A stretch of DNA of 64,000 nt from Spizellomyces punctatus DAOM BR117 (taxonomy: Eukaryota; Chytridiomycota; Chytridiomycetes; Spizellomycetales; Spizellomycetaceae). Where the stretch lies: assembly GCF_000182565.1 (NCBI RefSeq), contig NW_015971554.1:462680-526679 (forward strand), written 5' to 3'. The position numbers were made by a program, and so were the translations under genes. Under the pieces are notes generated by a model. It searched no databases and was not told where the DNA came from. It was given only the letters and a program-made list of their open reading frames with translations. Shown here piece by piece: positions 39,385-51,700 of the stretch (the first letter of the stretch is position 1; each line of letters begins with the position of its first letter).

Positions 39385-41333
39385 ATGGATCCCCATTTTC
39401 GAAATCTGCTGCAAATGTCAGCGAATCGGCCAAAACCCCCAGAGAGCCCAAGTAGCCGACATTCGCAGCATGTCCGATCACGACCATCGTCAATCAACTC
39501 AAGCGCACTCCCTAGTCCATCCATGTCGTGTGGAAATAATGCGCCCTCTACCCCACGGAGAAATAAACGACGAATTGACGACATTTTGAGCCCGCGATCA
39601 AACAACGACAGGTGAATTGTTTTTCAGATCCTTTGAATCTAGAACTTTGATATTTAAGCTGCTGCGCAATAAACTAGAATATTGATGACATCCCCATGTC
39701 GCAACGCCTCAGCACATGCACTCAGATCACCGATGAGGAATGCCTTTACGGGTTCACCACGGGTTGACGGAGAAGGTGGATATGATTGACTGTTTTACCT
39801 CGAGACCAGATCAACTAATCCTTTATGGTACTACAGACGAGCCAGAAGATACATACTCGCTTTTAATGTATCGAGAACTACTCGATACGCCGTCAAAACG
39901 AGGGCGCTTAATTGGTCCAAGTCCACAGAAACGAATCCTACCACCGCCTCCAGACTGTGCCCTCAGTCCAAAATACCTACGATCATCCCTCTCGGCGGCA
40001 AGTCAGAGTTTGGTACGATCACCGCAGAGGGGCCATTGGGAGATTCCTCGTAGTCCTTATAAAATCCTGGACGCCCCCGAATTACAGGTTGGACATATGC
40101 TGACGATTTACCTCAACCAAAATTGCCGCTGAGCTATTTGCCCAACATAGGACGACTACTACTTGAACCTGATAGATTGGTCCTCTACAGATATCCTTGG
40201 AGTTGGCCTAAATACTTGTGTGTACCTATGGAGTGCCGCCAGTAGTAAGGTAGAGAATACAGCGGTAGACAAGAAATTACCAGCAAAATCTAAAGAGAAA
40301 GTTTCACTAGGTCACAAAGCTTTGCGATTTAGGCCCAAATGATAGCATTACTTCCGTCAATTGGATGCAAAGAGTAAGTACTTTGAATGCTATGATCCAT
40401 TTTTCGTGCCACTAATCCAACTTTTATTGTGAAAAGGGTACTCATTTGGCTGTAGGCACGGACACCGGGCTCGTCCAACTTTGGGATGTTGAAAAGGAGA
40501 AGAAGGTCCGACAATTTAAGGGTCACACCAAAAGGGTCGGTGAGTTACCATGATGTTTCATGGTGGTTATCCATTTCTGCTGGTTGACATAGAACATTGT
40601 CCTTCCTTTCAGGTACAATTGCCTGGAACGGTGAGCTTCTTACGTCTGGAAGCCGGGATAAAACTATCATGCAACGGGATGCCCGGATACGCTACGGACA
40701 TGTCAGCATTCTCAACGCCCACACTGCGGAGGTGTGTGGGTTAAAGTGGAGTCCAGATGAAACTCAATTGGCCTCCGGAGGGAACGATAACCAGTTGATA
40801 ATATGGGATAAGCGAAGTGATACACCAATATGGACACCAGCGAGCCCACATCAAGCCGCCGTGAAGGCACTGACATGGTCACCGCATAGAGTGAGTTATA
40901 GAAGTCATGGTCCGCTGCGAAGTCACCACTGATTTCCGGTTATTTTGCAAAACAGCGACATATGCTTGCATCAGGCGGAGGGACCGCCGATCGGAAAATC
41001 AGAATATGGAATGTTCAAACAGGACATGCCATGAAGCAGATAGACACAAATTCGCAGGTGTGCAACCTTGCGTGGGGAAAACAATCAGAACATCTTATCA
41101 GCACGCATGGTTATTCCCGAAACCACATAACCGTGTGGAAGCAAACAGAGACGTCACTGAAAGAAGTCGCGACTCTAACAGGCCACGGCTCTCGAGTCGT
41201 ATATCTTGCCATGTCTCCAGACGGGCAGAGTATAGTGACGGGTGCGGGGGATGAGACTCTGCGATTTTGGAAGATTTGCAACGCAAAGAAACCCCGGCAA
41301 CCAGAGATTGACACATCAACATGTGTGATTTAA
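39385..41333 (+). CDS. Cdh1/fizzy-related APC/C activator-like WD40 protein
   Basis: Cdh1 proteins recruit substrates with D- and KEN-boxes to the anaphase-promoting complex. The N-terminal region is basic and S/TP-rich (NAPSTPRRNKRRIDDIL). PYKILDAPELQ then leads into seven WD40 blades containing LNTCVYLWSAASSKV, CGLKWSPDETQLASGGNDNQ, SGGGTADRKIRIWNV, SQVCNLAWGKQSEHLISTHG and AMSPDGQSIVTGAGDETLRF, all typical of Cdh1 rather than Cdc20. Two expected APC/C-binding motifs are not apparent: the protein ends DTSTCVI instead of Ile-Arg, and the C-box region after SNNDR reads SPMR in the best splice model rather than FIPxR. N-terminal exon borders (39600-39850) are uncertain. Stop TAA is at 41331-41333. 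Confidence 0.85.
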
Positions 41334-41429
41334 GGATGAAAATCCGATTTTCTTCCAACTCTTACTTTACCATCATTGTTATCCACATAAGTATTAATGT
41401 AATATCTAGAATACTGCCACTTCTATAAA

Positions 41430-43950
41430 CTATGATAGTGCCATTTCAATTGACCGTGATCGGACATGTCTTTTCGTGCGCTGATTTAGAAGCGAAGTAA
41501 TGCTCAGTTGAAGGTCTTTCATTTGGAGCATGCTTTCTTCGTCCTTCTCGTCCAACTCCTGGTCTTTTCGTTTCAGCTCCTCCTTGAGCCTACCGACCAA
41601 ACGATCACGAGCTGCAACATCTTCCTTCAGCTTTGCAATCTCTGATCGATCTCGAACAGCTTCGTCCCTGAGCTTTTGAAGCTCACTGGACGTTTCTTCC
41701 GCCTTTCGCAATTGCTTTTTGGCTGTTGCAAGAGCGCTCTCTATTTCCCCCTGTCGTGCTTTCAATGTGGCGATCTCCTCATGCAGCTGGGATCGTTGCT
41801 GCTGCCAGCGCTCGCGCTCTCGCTCGTGTTCACGAAGAACCTTCGAATGTATTTGGGTATGATTTGCGGCGTCTACCTGCAAGCTATCCCGCTGTTTTGT
41901 AAGCGCCTGGAGTACGGATTCTAGCTCACGTCGACGGTCCTCCTGCAAACAGCATTCATAAGAAGAAGTTCGCCATAATAAAGTACTCGTCAAAAAGCAT
42001 ACCTCCTCCTTCCGAATTCTCGCCTCCGCATCCGCTATTTTCTCTGACCAGTTTCTCTTTTCAGCAAGTAATTTTGCGCGTTGGGTGTCGAGCTCCTACT
42101 TGCGGCATGTAAGATTGCGCTGATTTGCATTGCTAAAGTGGCATGACCAAAATACCTCCTCTGCTCGAGTCCGAGCGTTTTCGGTGACCTTTAAGCGATC
42201 TTCCATCTTTCGGATGCTTTGTGCAAGGTCATGATCTTTGGAGGCTTCAACTGCTTTCAGCCTCTCATGGAATTCACGGTCTTGCCGCGCCAGTTGGTCT
42301 TTTTGAAGAGAAATGGTGTGAGTGATTGCGCGAGTGAAACCGACCGACTGAGTGACCGGGAAGTACCTTCGTACATGGTTTTCATGGCCTTTAATTTATC
42401 TTTTACTTTATCAAGCTCCTCAATAAGCATAGTTTTGTCTCGTTTTAACACCTCTACTTTGACGTCCGCCTCCCGCAAGGAAGCTTCTAATTCCAAGCTC
42501 TGGCGTTTGGCGTCGGAGAAAGCCTTTTCGCGCTGAGTTTCAAGCCGCAATCTAGCCTGGGTCAAGGATGAGTGCCTGCAAAGTCGACTAGAAGTGAGAT
42601 TTTAAGATACCTCTCTATCAGTCAAGAGCTCCTGCTGTAGCTCCTTTACTTTATTTTTCATTTCAGTTCTCTCGCGGATTAGCGTTTCTTCTGCCTCTTT
42701 CATCTGCGCTTCCGCCTTTTGCAGCTTAGCTTCCAAGATCTTGTAAGCCTCTTGTGATCGCGAAATCTCCTTGCTTGCCATTGCAACCTGTTGCTCTTTT
42801 GAAGCCAAGTCTTTTGAAAGATTCGCAAGTGTATCTTGATGGGTCGATGTGAGGGCGTGCACTGTGCTAGTTAGCTGATCAGCCTGGAGTCGAATACGTA
42901 GATCGTGTTTTCGCCTGTCCCGGTTTCGCTCCACTGCATTGCCTGCACAGTATTGCATAAGAGCTCCGGAAATTCAACGGTGGCATTACAAGCAATTGCT
43001 CACCAATTGCTCTGGCAATGTCGTCGGGTACCTCATTTCCGGCCAGTTGTATTTCCTCTAAAACAGTGTTCCATTTCAGCAGATCTACCAACGCCTTAGA
43101 TCCAAGAAGCCCAATGTTATTCCAGCGCAAGTCTTGTTGGTGGAAGTAATTAGATAGCTTGTCTCCAAAATCTGCACCAAAAAGTCAGCGTACCTAAGCA
43201 TCGTAACGTGGTGTTGTTCCTGAGACATAATGCCAAAGATTGACATCCATTTGGCCCGATCTTGTTGTTACGCAGATCCAGCTCTTCCAAAGTCTGATTT
43301 ATAGATAGAGCATCGGCCAGTGCTCTAACTCCCGCCTCCCATATTCCGATGCAATTCCACTCTAGCACCAGGCTGGTAGAGTAATAGAGTAATAGAAAAA
43401 CCAATCTGTGAGTTTCGGGACCGCTTGGAGACTGATCAACAGCCTTCTTACCATTTTAGGGCTGTGTTAACCTTTAACATTTGCGCCAAAGCTGTTGCAC
43501 CATCTGCGCGAATGCTTTGATTAAAAGTTACCAACATGTTGCTACAATCTGCGTTACAGCGACGAAACGGGATCGAACCTATTGCCACGCAGATCAAGAT
43601 ATCGGATGGTACAGTTTGTTTTCAGAGCACCCGCAATCAATATGCATCCTGTAAAGAAGATTCGTTAGAAACACGTGCAGTGGCTAATGGCATTGAATCG
43701 GAGGTTTCAACCTCATACCGTCGTCGCCGACAAACGTATCAGCCAAATTGAGTTTTGTAAACCTCACATCATTTGCCAAAGCGGCCGCCAGAGCAGTAAT
43801 ATCTTTGAGCGTTGTGGACTGCCCATGTATATCAAGAAGTTCGCTTGCTGCCACGGCCGTCCCATCGATAAACAGATCACCAAGAGCACGATGCGGTTCG
43901 ATGGCCAGTTCAGTGCATTTTTGGATATAGGAGCTCTTGAAGGCTTCCAT
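41430..43950 (-). CDS. LRRC45: LRRC45-like centrosomal leucine-rich-repeat/coiled-coil protein
   Basis: LRRC45 is a centrosome-linker and distal-appendage-associated protein involved in ciliogenesis. The start MEAFKSSYIQKCTELAIEPH resembles the human protein. Leucine-rich repeats of the ribonuclease-inhibitor type follow: LVLEWNCIGIWEAGVRAL, LEELDLRNNKIGPNG, LRWNNIGLLGSKALVDLL and LEEIQLAGNEVPDDIARAI, aligning with LTLEWNSLG, LDLRNNQI and LDLRWNNVGLLG of the animal protein. The C-terminal half is coiled coil rich in Glu, Lys, Arg and Gln, ending RSRSIEMALS with stop at 41430-41432. About nine introns. Divergent from LSM2. Confidence 0.87.
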
Positions 43951-44365
43951 TAGCGATCGTGCTATTTAAATTGAAATGCATTATTGGCATTGTTTTACCC
44001 CGTAGTACGTGTTCCACTTACGTTTAAAGGTGTCAGCGGTTTTGAAGTTCAAAAGGCATCGCGCGCGCGCTGGACGCGTAGCGCTGCGCTGCTGACGAGG
44101 TCACATTGCTATGGCAACAAGCCGACGATCGGTCAACCACCAAACGAATGCCTCCTGCCCAGATTCATATGAACAAGGTGGTGAACGGGTTGTGAAGGTG
44201 AGGACCAGAGATGCATCGCACCATTGTGACCTGAACAGCGCGCGGGGACTCTCGTTCCTCCCAATTATTCGTCATTCCTTCCGGGCTGACCTCTTGTTTG
44301 TGACTCGTAGATATCGTAATTGACAACGACGAACGGTTTGTGTCGTCACAGCATACTCAGTTCCA
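43951..44365. promoter_or_regulatory. bidirectional promoter region LRRC45 / LSM2 with ACGCGT
   Basis: 415 bp between divergent starts. ACGCGT is at 44074-44079, preceded by a (GC)n run at 44060-44070. No gene is seen. Confidence 0.45.
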
Positions 44366-44772
44366 ATGGTATTTGTGATGATATGACGATGGCTTGAACG
44401 CAAGACACTTATCTGCATCTACCGATGGCAGCTGTTCTACTCGTTCTTCAAGACCCTTGTCGGGAAGCAAGTTACGGTTGAGCTAAAGAACGACTTGGAG
44501 ATCCGCGGTACACTCGTGTCTGTTGACCAATTCCTGAATATCAAGCTGGACGATGTACATGTTGTGGATGAACAAAAGTACCCGCATATGGTTTGTGTCT
44601 TGCTGGTACATGTTGTCATTCGATTCGAGCAGCTAATGTGTGGTTGCAGATGTCCGTGAAGAACTGTTTCGTTCGGGGTTCCGTAGTGCGATATGTATCT
44701 CTACCCGCCCAACATGTGGATACCGCACTGTTACAAGACGCAGCAAGACGAGAAGCACAGGCTGGACGATAG
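44366..44772 (+). CDS. LSM2: LSm2, U6 snRNA-associated Sm-like protein
   Basis: Member of the Lsm1-7 (mRNA decay) and Lsm2-8 (U6 snRNP) rings. The Sm fold is complete: LFYSFFKTLVGKQVTVELKN, DLEIRGTLVSVDQFLNIKLD and, after an intron, MSVKNCFVRGSVVRYVSLPA, ending AQAGR with TAG. Family members begin MLFYSFFKTL; here the only ATG that gives this is at 44366-44368, followed at once by a GTATTT donor and an intron to CAG at 44431. The first coding exon is thus just the start codon. Expected length is about 95 residues, as found. Confidence 0.9.
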
Positions 44773-44987
44773 CAGTACGGTAGCATGTGGTGGGGTGTAC
44801 ATATAATGACAACGACGAGATGTTGCAAGTAATGTGCTCAGGGCGTGGCATGCGTCCCCGCATCGTTTAATGAAGCGGTAATCAAACTGTGGAGGTGGAT
44901 CCGGCGGTGGAATCGACAAGTGTTAGCCATTACTTTTGCTCTACTGCAGAGCCAATATATTACAAGGTGGCCAAAATATTGGTCACG

Positions 44988-47900
44988 CTACTTTGCCGCC
45001 GCTGTCTTCAGCTTCAACTGTCGGAGCTTGTCAAACATGTTTTCAAGTTCCTGATCCTTGTCGTCATCCTCTATACCCCCTCTATGGAAAGAGATGTTAC
45101 TCCCGCGTCGTGGTAGCAACGCGACCTTTATGGGACCAAAATTGGGATCATCTTCTTCAGTCCCGTGCAGCTCGTCATCAGCATCAAGGAGAAAGTCCGG
45201 TATTTCTTCATCTGCATATAACGGGTAAGATTTGTGGATTGAGCAGGACTTGATATGTCTCCTACCTAGCCAATCGTCAACTTCTCCAAAGTCAATCGCC
45301 GGCGATGACGGACTCTCCGTACGACTACGGCTTTGTCGGTTGACTGTTAACAAGAGGTCAAAGTCCAACAAAGCCAGGTCAGGCCAAATCCTTTCATTTT
45401 GCCAGCAATGAGATTGCAGATTGCACATACCAGGGGTTTTGGAATTTCGTAAAGCGATGCGTTTTGGAGTGTGTAACATCTGCAGCAATCCTTGCTTGGG
45501 TTTCTTGCGTTGCGAGTTGGGACTTTTCCCCATTCTTCCATATGAATTATTTTTTTCCGAAGTCAATAATGACTTCCGATGGCGGGTACGCGGGGATTTA
45601 CTGTCTGGACTTCGCTCCAGGTTCTCTTTGTCGCTTTGATCATTATCATCTGTCAACAGTGAATCGGAGCTGGAGTCAAATGTAACAATCTGGGATAATT
45701 TACTGGGTGTCTTGGGTCTGTACGCGTTGACACGAGAGGATGTATGTCTAGCGCTTGTTGCTGACCCACGAACGCTGTTGGAGGCCAAGGTCTGGTTTTG
45801 AGACTTCTCTGGAGTTCGGGCAATCTCTTTCTGAGGATGGAACCCCTGATTTCCTGACACCAGTAACGAACTTGAGAATCAAGACCCTTGTCAGTATTTG
45901 TAGAGCAGTATACATACCTAGCGCAGCTATGGGATCCGCGATGTTCTCAGGTGGTTCAGTCATCTCGTTCAGATCGTCTTGAAACAACCCTGTATGCGTA
46001 TCGGAGAAGTTTAATTGATCAACCCTACCAGGCGATATGCTGGAGCCAGCGGGCGCAGAGGGAACTTGAGGGACGGGGCCGATTTCAGTGTGAACGAAGT
46101 TGACAATCTGCCAAAAGAAAGTTGTATCAGAAAATGAGATAAATGTACTTCTGATCGCTACTACCCCAACCGTATCACCTGTTCGCAAAGCAAATCGTAT
46201 GCGACAGTTGGTTCTCGCTGGGAATGTGCGGTGGATGTCCGTGTAAAGCTGGAGCGACGAGGGGAATTGCTGGTCCGTGACTTAACGAGACTGACGTTCT
46301 GGCTAGCGGATGCACCTTGCTTATCTACAAACCCGCGCATATTTAAGCATTGAATGACATCGAAGGTGGGATACAACAAAAGGCTTTTACCAGGTACTCT
46401 CTTCTTGCTGCTGTTGGTTGTTTTCTCCTTTATTTTCCTCTGCAACGTGGTGCCTGGACGTCAATGAAACGACCAAATTAATACAATGAACGATTCGCCT
46501 GTAATTACAGCGAACTGCATACGAGAAGGAGAGCCCAAGCAAGGCTCCGATGCCTTAGAAGGTGGCCTAGTCCTGCACTTTGCTGCTGATGAAACTGTGG
46601 GTGCCAGGAGCCTGGATGACCGGCCATGACCTTTAGGTGTCGCCGGCGGTGTGACTGACAAACAAACAATTAGCTACAGGTCGATACATACGGCTGTCGC
46701 CAGCATCGTACCTTTGATGTCTTTGTTGGATGAGACTTGGTGTGAAGAATCAAAGTCTATAATGCCCATTCTAGAGGAAGCCGCTGCGACTAGGCGCTCT
46801 CGCATGGCTCTGGTCGAAGCAGCTATGGACGCAGAAGCGGCGGCATCCATAGCGCCGGTGACCTCAGATCGCACCATATCATTTATTGCCGCCACAGCCT
46901 CCGGAGTAGGAAGCTCGCTAACAATTTTAACGACAGTTGGTGTGCTGATGTCCATGTCCGGTCCTGGATTCTCGTTCAAAATTGTATCTGACGTCTCCTC
47001 TCGATTTTGTTTCGGGGGTGTATCATCATACTTGGAGCGAACGCCAGAACGGTTCGCAGCGATACTTGCTCGTATGTCCACCAGCTGTGTCTGCATATCA
47101 CTCTTTAGTGTCCTTATTCTGGCAAGTAGTGTCTCTTGCTTGCAGAGCTGATCCGCTACCAGATCCGGCGTTTCCGAACATGCTATCGATGAGGGTCTCT
47201 GGTCACATTCAGATGTTGGGTTGAGAACTGATCCTTGAAGGGTTTTCAACAATTCAAACTGGGCAATGCTCCAGAGTCTCGTGATAGCAGTTAGGTCCAG
47301 TCTACCATCAACATAAGGTCGCGTTGTGACGCGTCCATCCCCATTCTGCAAACCAGATGGAAGCTCAAAGCACATGGATGTGTTCTCTAAGACGCAGTCA
47401 CTAGTATGCCCCTTCAGAATGTCCTCCGTCATATCCATATTCCGCCGGTTCTCTTTCATCCAGTCAATTACCGTAGTCCATCCGGCCGAAATACGACTAG
47501 TAGTGTTCGCACGCTGGGAGAGGGCATCTTCCAATTTGGAGGAATCAAAGGCAGTCTGAAGCTCTTCTTGCAGCCGGCTGCGAGTCAAATGAGCGTCTTT
47601 CTACTCGACGAAAACGGGCGCCCTACTCAATAAAAAGTCCAGTTTACCGAATGGCATTCAAATGCTCACCTTCCGACAGACCAGGTCTTGATAGTCATTA
47701 GTAAGTTGCTCTGCATACGACTTCCACTGCGTTTGCAAGTCTGTTCGGGTCTTTTCCTCAGCCAAGAAGTCATGTGCTACAGCTGTAATCCGCACCTGAG
47801 AAAGTTGTCAACGCATCATTCGAGGGAAATCATCGAAACACCAAAAGTACCTTCAGCGCTTTCATCCGTAGTTCCTCCATCAAAGAATCTCGTTTCCCAC

Positions 47901-48577
47901 CCTGTGGACGACCTATACGTGTAATCAAACTTTCAGCATATGGTGTCGAGGAAACGTGATGCCAAAGTGAAAACGCACTCAAGGATACATTTTGATTGGA
48001 CCCACAAGAGCGTTCGAAGCTTACTTTCAGCACATAATGCGAAAGAGCAAGTAGCACTCGCTCAAATCTGAATTAAGAACAAGTTTTACTGAGACTGTAC
48101 TTGGATGAATAGCACCTCCTATTGATGAAGCTGGCCTGACCTTTCCCCTCTGCATTCATCAAAATAGGACCGTCGGACCAAAACGTCTGATGGGATATGC
48201 CCCTCCTTCTTCAGAAATTCTAGCCACTTGACTGCAACATTCCGAAATTCTCGCCCTTGCCCTCGGTCCACAATAGGCCAGCATTTGGCGAACCGCTACA
48301 TGCACGCAATGTACAGTCAAGTAAGTTCACCGGAGATTAAGGAGGGCGCGTGCGCGCTTGCTCAAGTGTTCATCCTCTACCATAATCCCACCTCTTTTGA
48401 TAAGACCGGGTCTAGTGTGCCGAAAAGAAACCTCAGCACAACCTCCATTGATTTACTGGCACCCGTGTGTCCCGCAAACATATCTCGATGTAGGGTAACC
48501 CCTGGGTAGTGTACTGGCTGCAAGCCCAGCAGAAGCAAATTGCCCCAGAATATGGACCGTAAGTCTAAAGCGCTCAT
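44988..48577 (-). CDS. HAUS6: HAUS6-like augmin complex subunit
   Basis: Augmin binds microtubules and recruits gamma-tubulin complexes for branching nucleation; HAUS6 contacts the recruiting machinery. The N-terminus MSALDLRSIFWGNLLLLGLQ, then VTLHRDMFAGHTGASKS and LRFLFGTLDPVLSKE, matches the HAUS6 N-terminal domain (animal text: NMFDKLNRDAFHII, YFLFQVLDQSLTKE). A middle region is helical (IDWMKENRRNMDMTEDILKG). The C-terminal half is disordered with many S/TP sites, a KEN box (45621-45629) and an acidic/helical tail ending LRQLKLKTAAAK, stop at 44988-44990. About ten introns; some middle exon borders are uncertain. Head-to-head with GCP2, 174 bp apart. Confidence 0.82.
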
Positions 48578-48751
48578 CGAAGCTGTCGTCGTTCCGTTAT
48601 TGTAGAAGGAGGCATAAAGCAAGATCGGCAGGACTAGTTAGATCCACTGCAACCTTGCTTACCCAGACGCGTCCAGACTGTCGGACATGCCAATGTAGGT
48701 AACATGCTGGAAGCACGTCTGGTGCAATGCGCTGATCGTACATTTAACGCA
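48578..48751. promoter_or_regulatory. 174-bp bidirectional promoter HAUS6 / GCP2 with ACGCGT
   Basis: The start codons of HAUS6 (48577, minus) and GCP2 (48752, plus) are separated by 174 bp, the shortest divergent spacing in this window. ACGCGT lies at 48667-48672, near the middle. If GCP2 starts at 48704 instead, the gap is 126 bp. Confidence 0.6.
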
Positions 48752-51700
48752 ATGAGCGATCAGTTGCGCCGCCAGGTTAGTTTTGACGAAACTGACCTGA
48801 GCGAGCTGGAGTATGGCAGTCCGATCGGTGGGTTTGGGCTATCTCGAAATATACTTAGAGGAAGCAGCGGCGTGGCGAAAATGGATTCAACCCCGACCGG
48901 TGTGATTGGCACTGGTCGGTTGTCCAGTAAATCGGTCAGTCGCTCGCGATCTATGGGGAATTTTGATGAAACTAAGGTAAGGACATATTTACGATGTATG
49001 GCATGTACTGTACTCAAAAGCTCGTGATCTCACGAATTTAAGGCCAGAGGCAAGGACCCAGCTTCTCAAACGGCGGAAACGTCGCGGACCAGGACCGCCG
49101 AGGCATCTTCCTACTTCTCCGAATTCTTAGATGGTTCGACTATGGTACCGACCCCCGGGGACACGAGGACGTGGAGATTCTCAAAGACGGCAGCGTCGCC
49201 GAAAGATGCGGACAAACCGATACGCGCGAAGATAAGGTCCGTGGCCGCCGATGTGCAACAAGAGCGAAAACAACCTACTGGAAAAGTCCCTGTTGATAAA
49301 ATGAATGACTCGCCACTAAAGCCGCGAGTGCAATCTTCAATCCCAGTGGTACGCCTTTCCTGCTAGCTCATGGTCATAAATCATAAAACGCTCATGGGTC
49401 AATGCATAGCCGCCTGCTGGCGAGAAAGAACCACTCGGATCTCTACCATACGGCGAACAGGAGAAGCTTGTGATTCATGATTTGCTTTATGTGCTAATGG
49501 TGAGTTCGTTATCTAGTACTGAGCTCTATCCTTCCGGCTGATGAATTAGGACTGAAGGGCATTGAGGGCGCCTATATTCAACGCAGCGATGTAGAAGTGG
49601 AAACGACCCAGTCATCCCCATTTCGCTGCGATTCTACTATGGGTAAGCACTACGGTGGTCATCTTTTGCCCAACGTGCCAAATCTGACCGTAAAGATTAT
49701 GTATATATCGCTTAGATCAATCAATTGCCGAACTGGTGAAGCGGATTTTACCCCTTGCGGGTAACTTGGAAGTAGTTGAGCGGTTTATCGACTCCCACTC
49801 AAAGTTTGAACATGGGCGAGTACAGCATGCCTTGGCAGCAACCATGCGAAGTCTTGTGAAGGTCAGATGAGACACGTTTACAATGAGCATAAAAACGTTT
49901 CATTGTGTGCTAACATTAATTTTAGAACTACCTTTTACTTATAGTTCAATTGGAGCACCAAGCTCTTACTGCCCCAAACTTTGGACTTCAGAAGTTGTGG
50001 TTTTATCTTCATCCTTCCCTGACCACTATGTCAGCTCTGGCATCATTGATTAAAGCGATTGCCGAGGCGGAAGAGACCGGAAAGCTCAAACCAGAAGAGG
50101 GCAAAGACGAGCTGACTAAAAGTGCTTTGACCCCGGGAAATCAGGCTGGTGGTGGCGTCTTACTTGGGATTCTCTCCCAACATATGCTCTCTTTCAGTGG
50201 GTGAGTTGGCACTGCTCGGTTGACATGAGAAAGCTGAAGAGCGTGTGGGGACTGACACGGTGTCTCAGGGATCCTGTTGTCAAAGCACTCTACTCGCAAC
50301 TTCTGACCGCTGCTGCGGTTCCGTACACAGTCATGTTGAGGACTTGGATAAATTCTGGGGAAATCATCGATCCGTATGATGAGTTTATGGTGCAGGAGAA
50401 GCGCGGGATGGACAAGGAGCAGCTGTCTGAGGATTTCAATGATGTTTACTGGGACAAGCGGTACACCCTCCGACACAGCTTTGTTCCGGACTTTCTAAAG
50501 CCATATGAGGAGAAGATCCTGCACGCAGGCAAATACCTCAACGTCGTACGTGAATGTGGGAAGGAGGTATCAAAGCCATATGCAGAACTACTGGACGAAA
50601 GTCGCACCCGGGCAACAATAGGAGACGCCATACAAGCGGTTGGCGGAGAAAGGTGCTTGATATTTGTGTGGTACGGAAATTTTATCCAGTCTAATAAAAC
50701 TCCCAGATTCGTCCAGGATATCGAAGGTGCTTACCGGTATGCCAACACCACGTTGCTAAGCCTACTATTTAATGACTACCAGCTACTGGCAAGGCTACGG
50801 TGAGAGGGATCTCTTTTGTATGACAGCTATGAAATCCGTGACTCACGTCTGAATAGTTCCATAAAGCACTTCTACCTGCTTGAGCAGTCGGACTTCCTGG
50901 TCCACTTCCTTGACGTGGCCCATGAGCATTTACTCAAACCTATCGACGAAGTGCCCATTGAGCAGGTTGCATCGCTCTTGGAATTAGTTTTACGAAATCC
51001 TGCCGCAGGACCCCGCAGCCATGAATACAAAGAGGACGTATCAGCAGAACTCTGTCGGACCCACTTCATAATTCAGCTGATAAAAATCAGCACGGTTTGT
51101 GGGAACGTCTTTGATTTCGGCAGCAAATCATTTTTGGAAGAAGAGCTTCTCAGAGCAAGGAAGAAACAATCCGGTAAGTAGAAGCAGGTCTACGGAGACC
51201 AACGGTCATGCAATTTGCTCATATGGCGCTGTACATCAGGTATTCAAGCATTCCAACTTCATTACGATGTCCCGTTTCCCACCTCCCTCATTATCAATAA
51301 AAAGGTCTTGGTGAAATATCAGGTTATTTTCCGGCATCTATTTCAATGCAAGTATATTGAGCGGCAACTGGGCGATGCTTGGCGTCATCAATTGAAGTCG
51401 GGACTGTACAGCAAGGGGAGAAGGTTTCGCCGAAACAAAGGGCATCAGCTCTTTACCGACTTGGACAGTGAGGAAGAGGAAGCTTTGGGTCGCGAAAGGG
51501 AGGAGTCACTTTTTATGAGCCGAATGTGTGCGCTGAGAGCGAAGATGCTCCATTTCATACAGCAATATATGTACCATGTCGGCTATGAGGTGATTGAGCC
51601 GACCTGGTCAAAGTTCGAGGAGCGGCTGCAAAAGGTAAATGTTGCGATTCATCAAGCCTCTGATGACGAGACTATAAATTCTCTCCTATAGGCTCCAACC

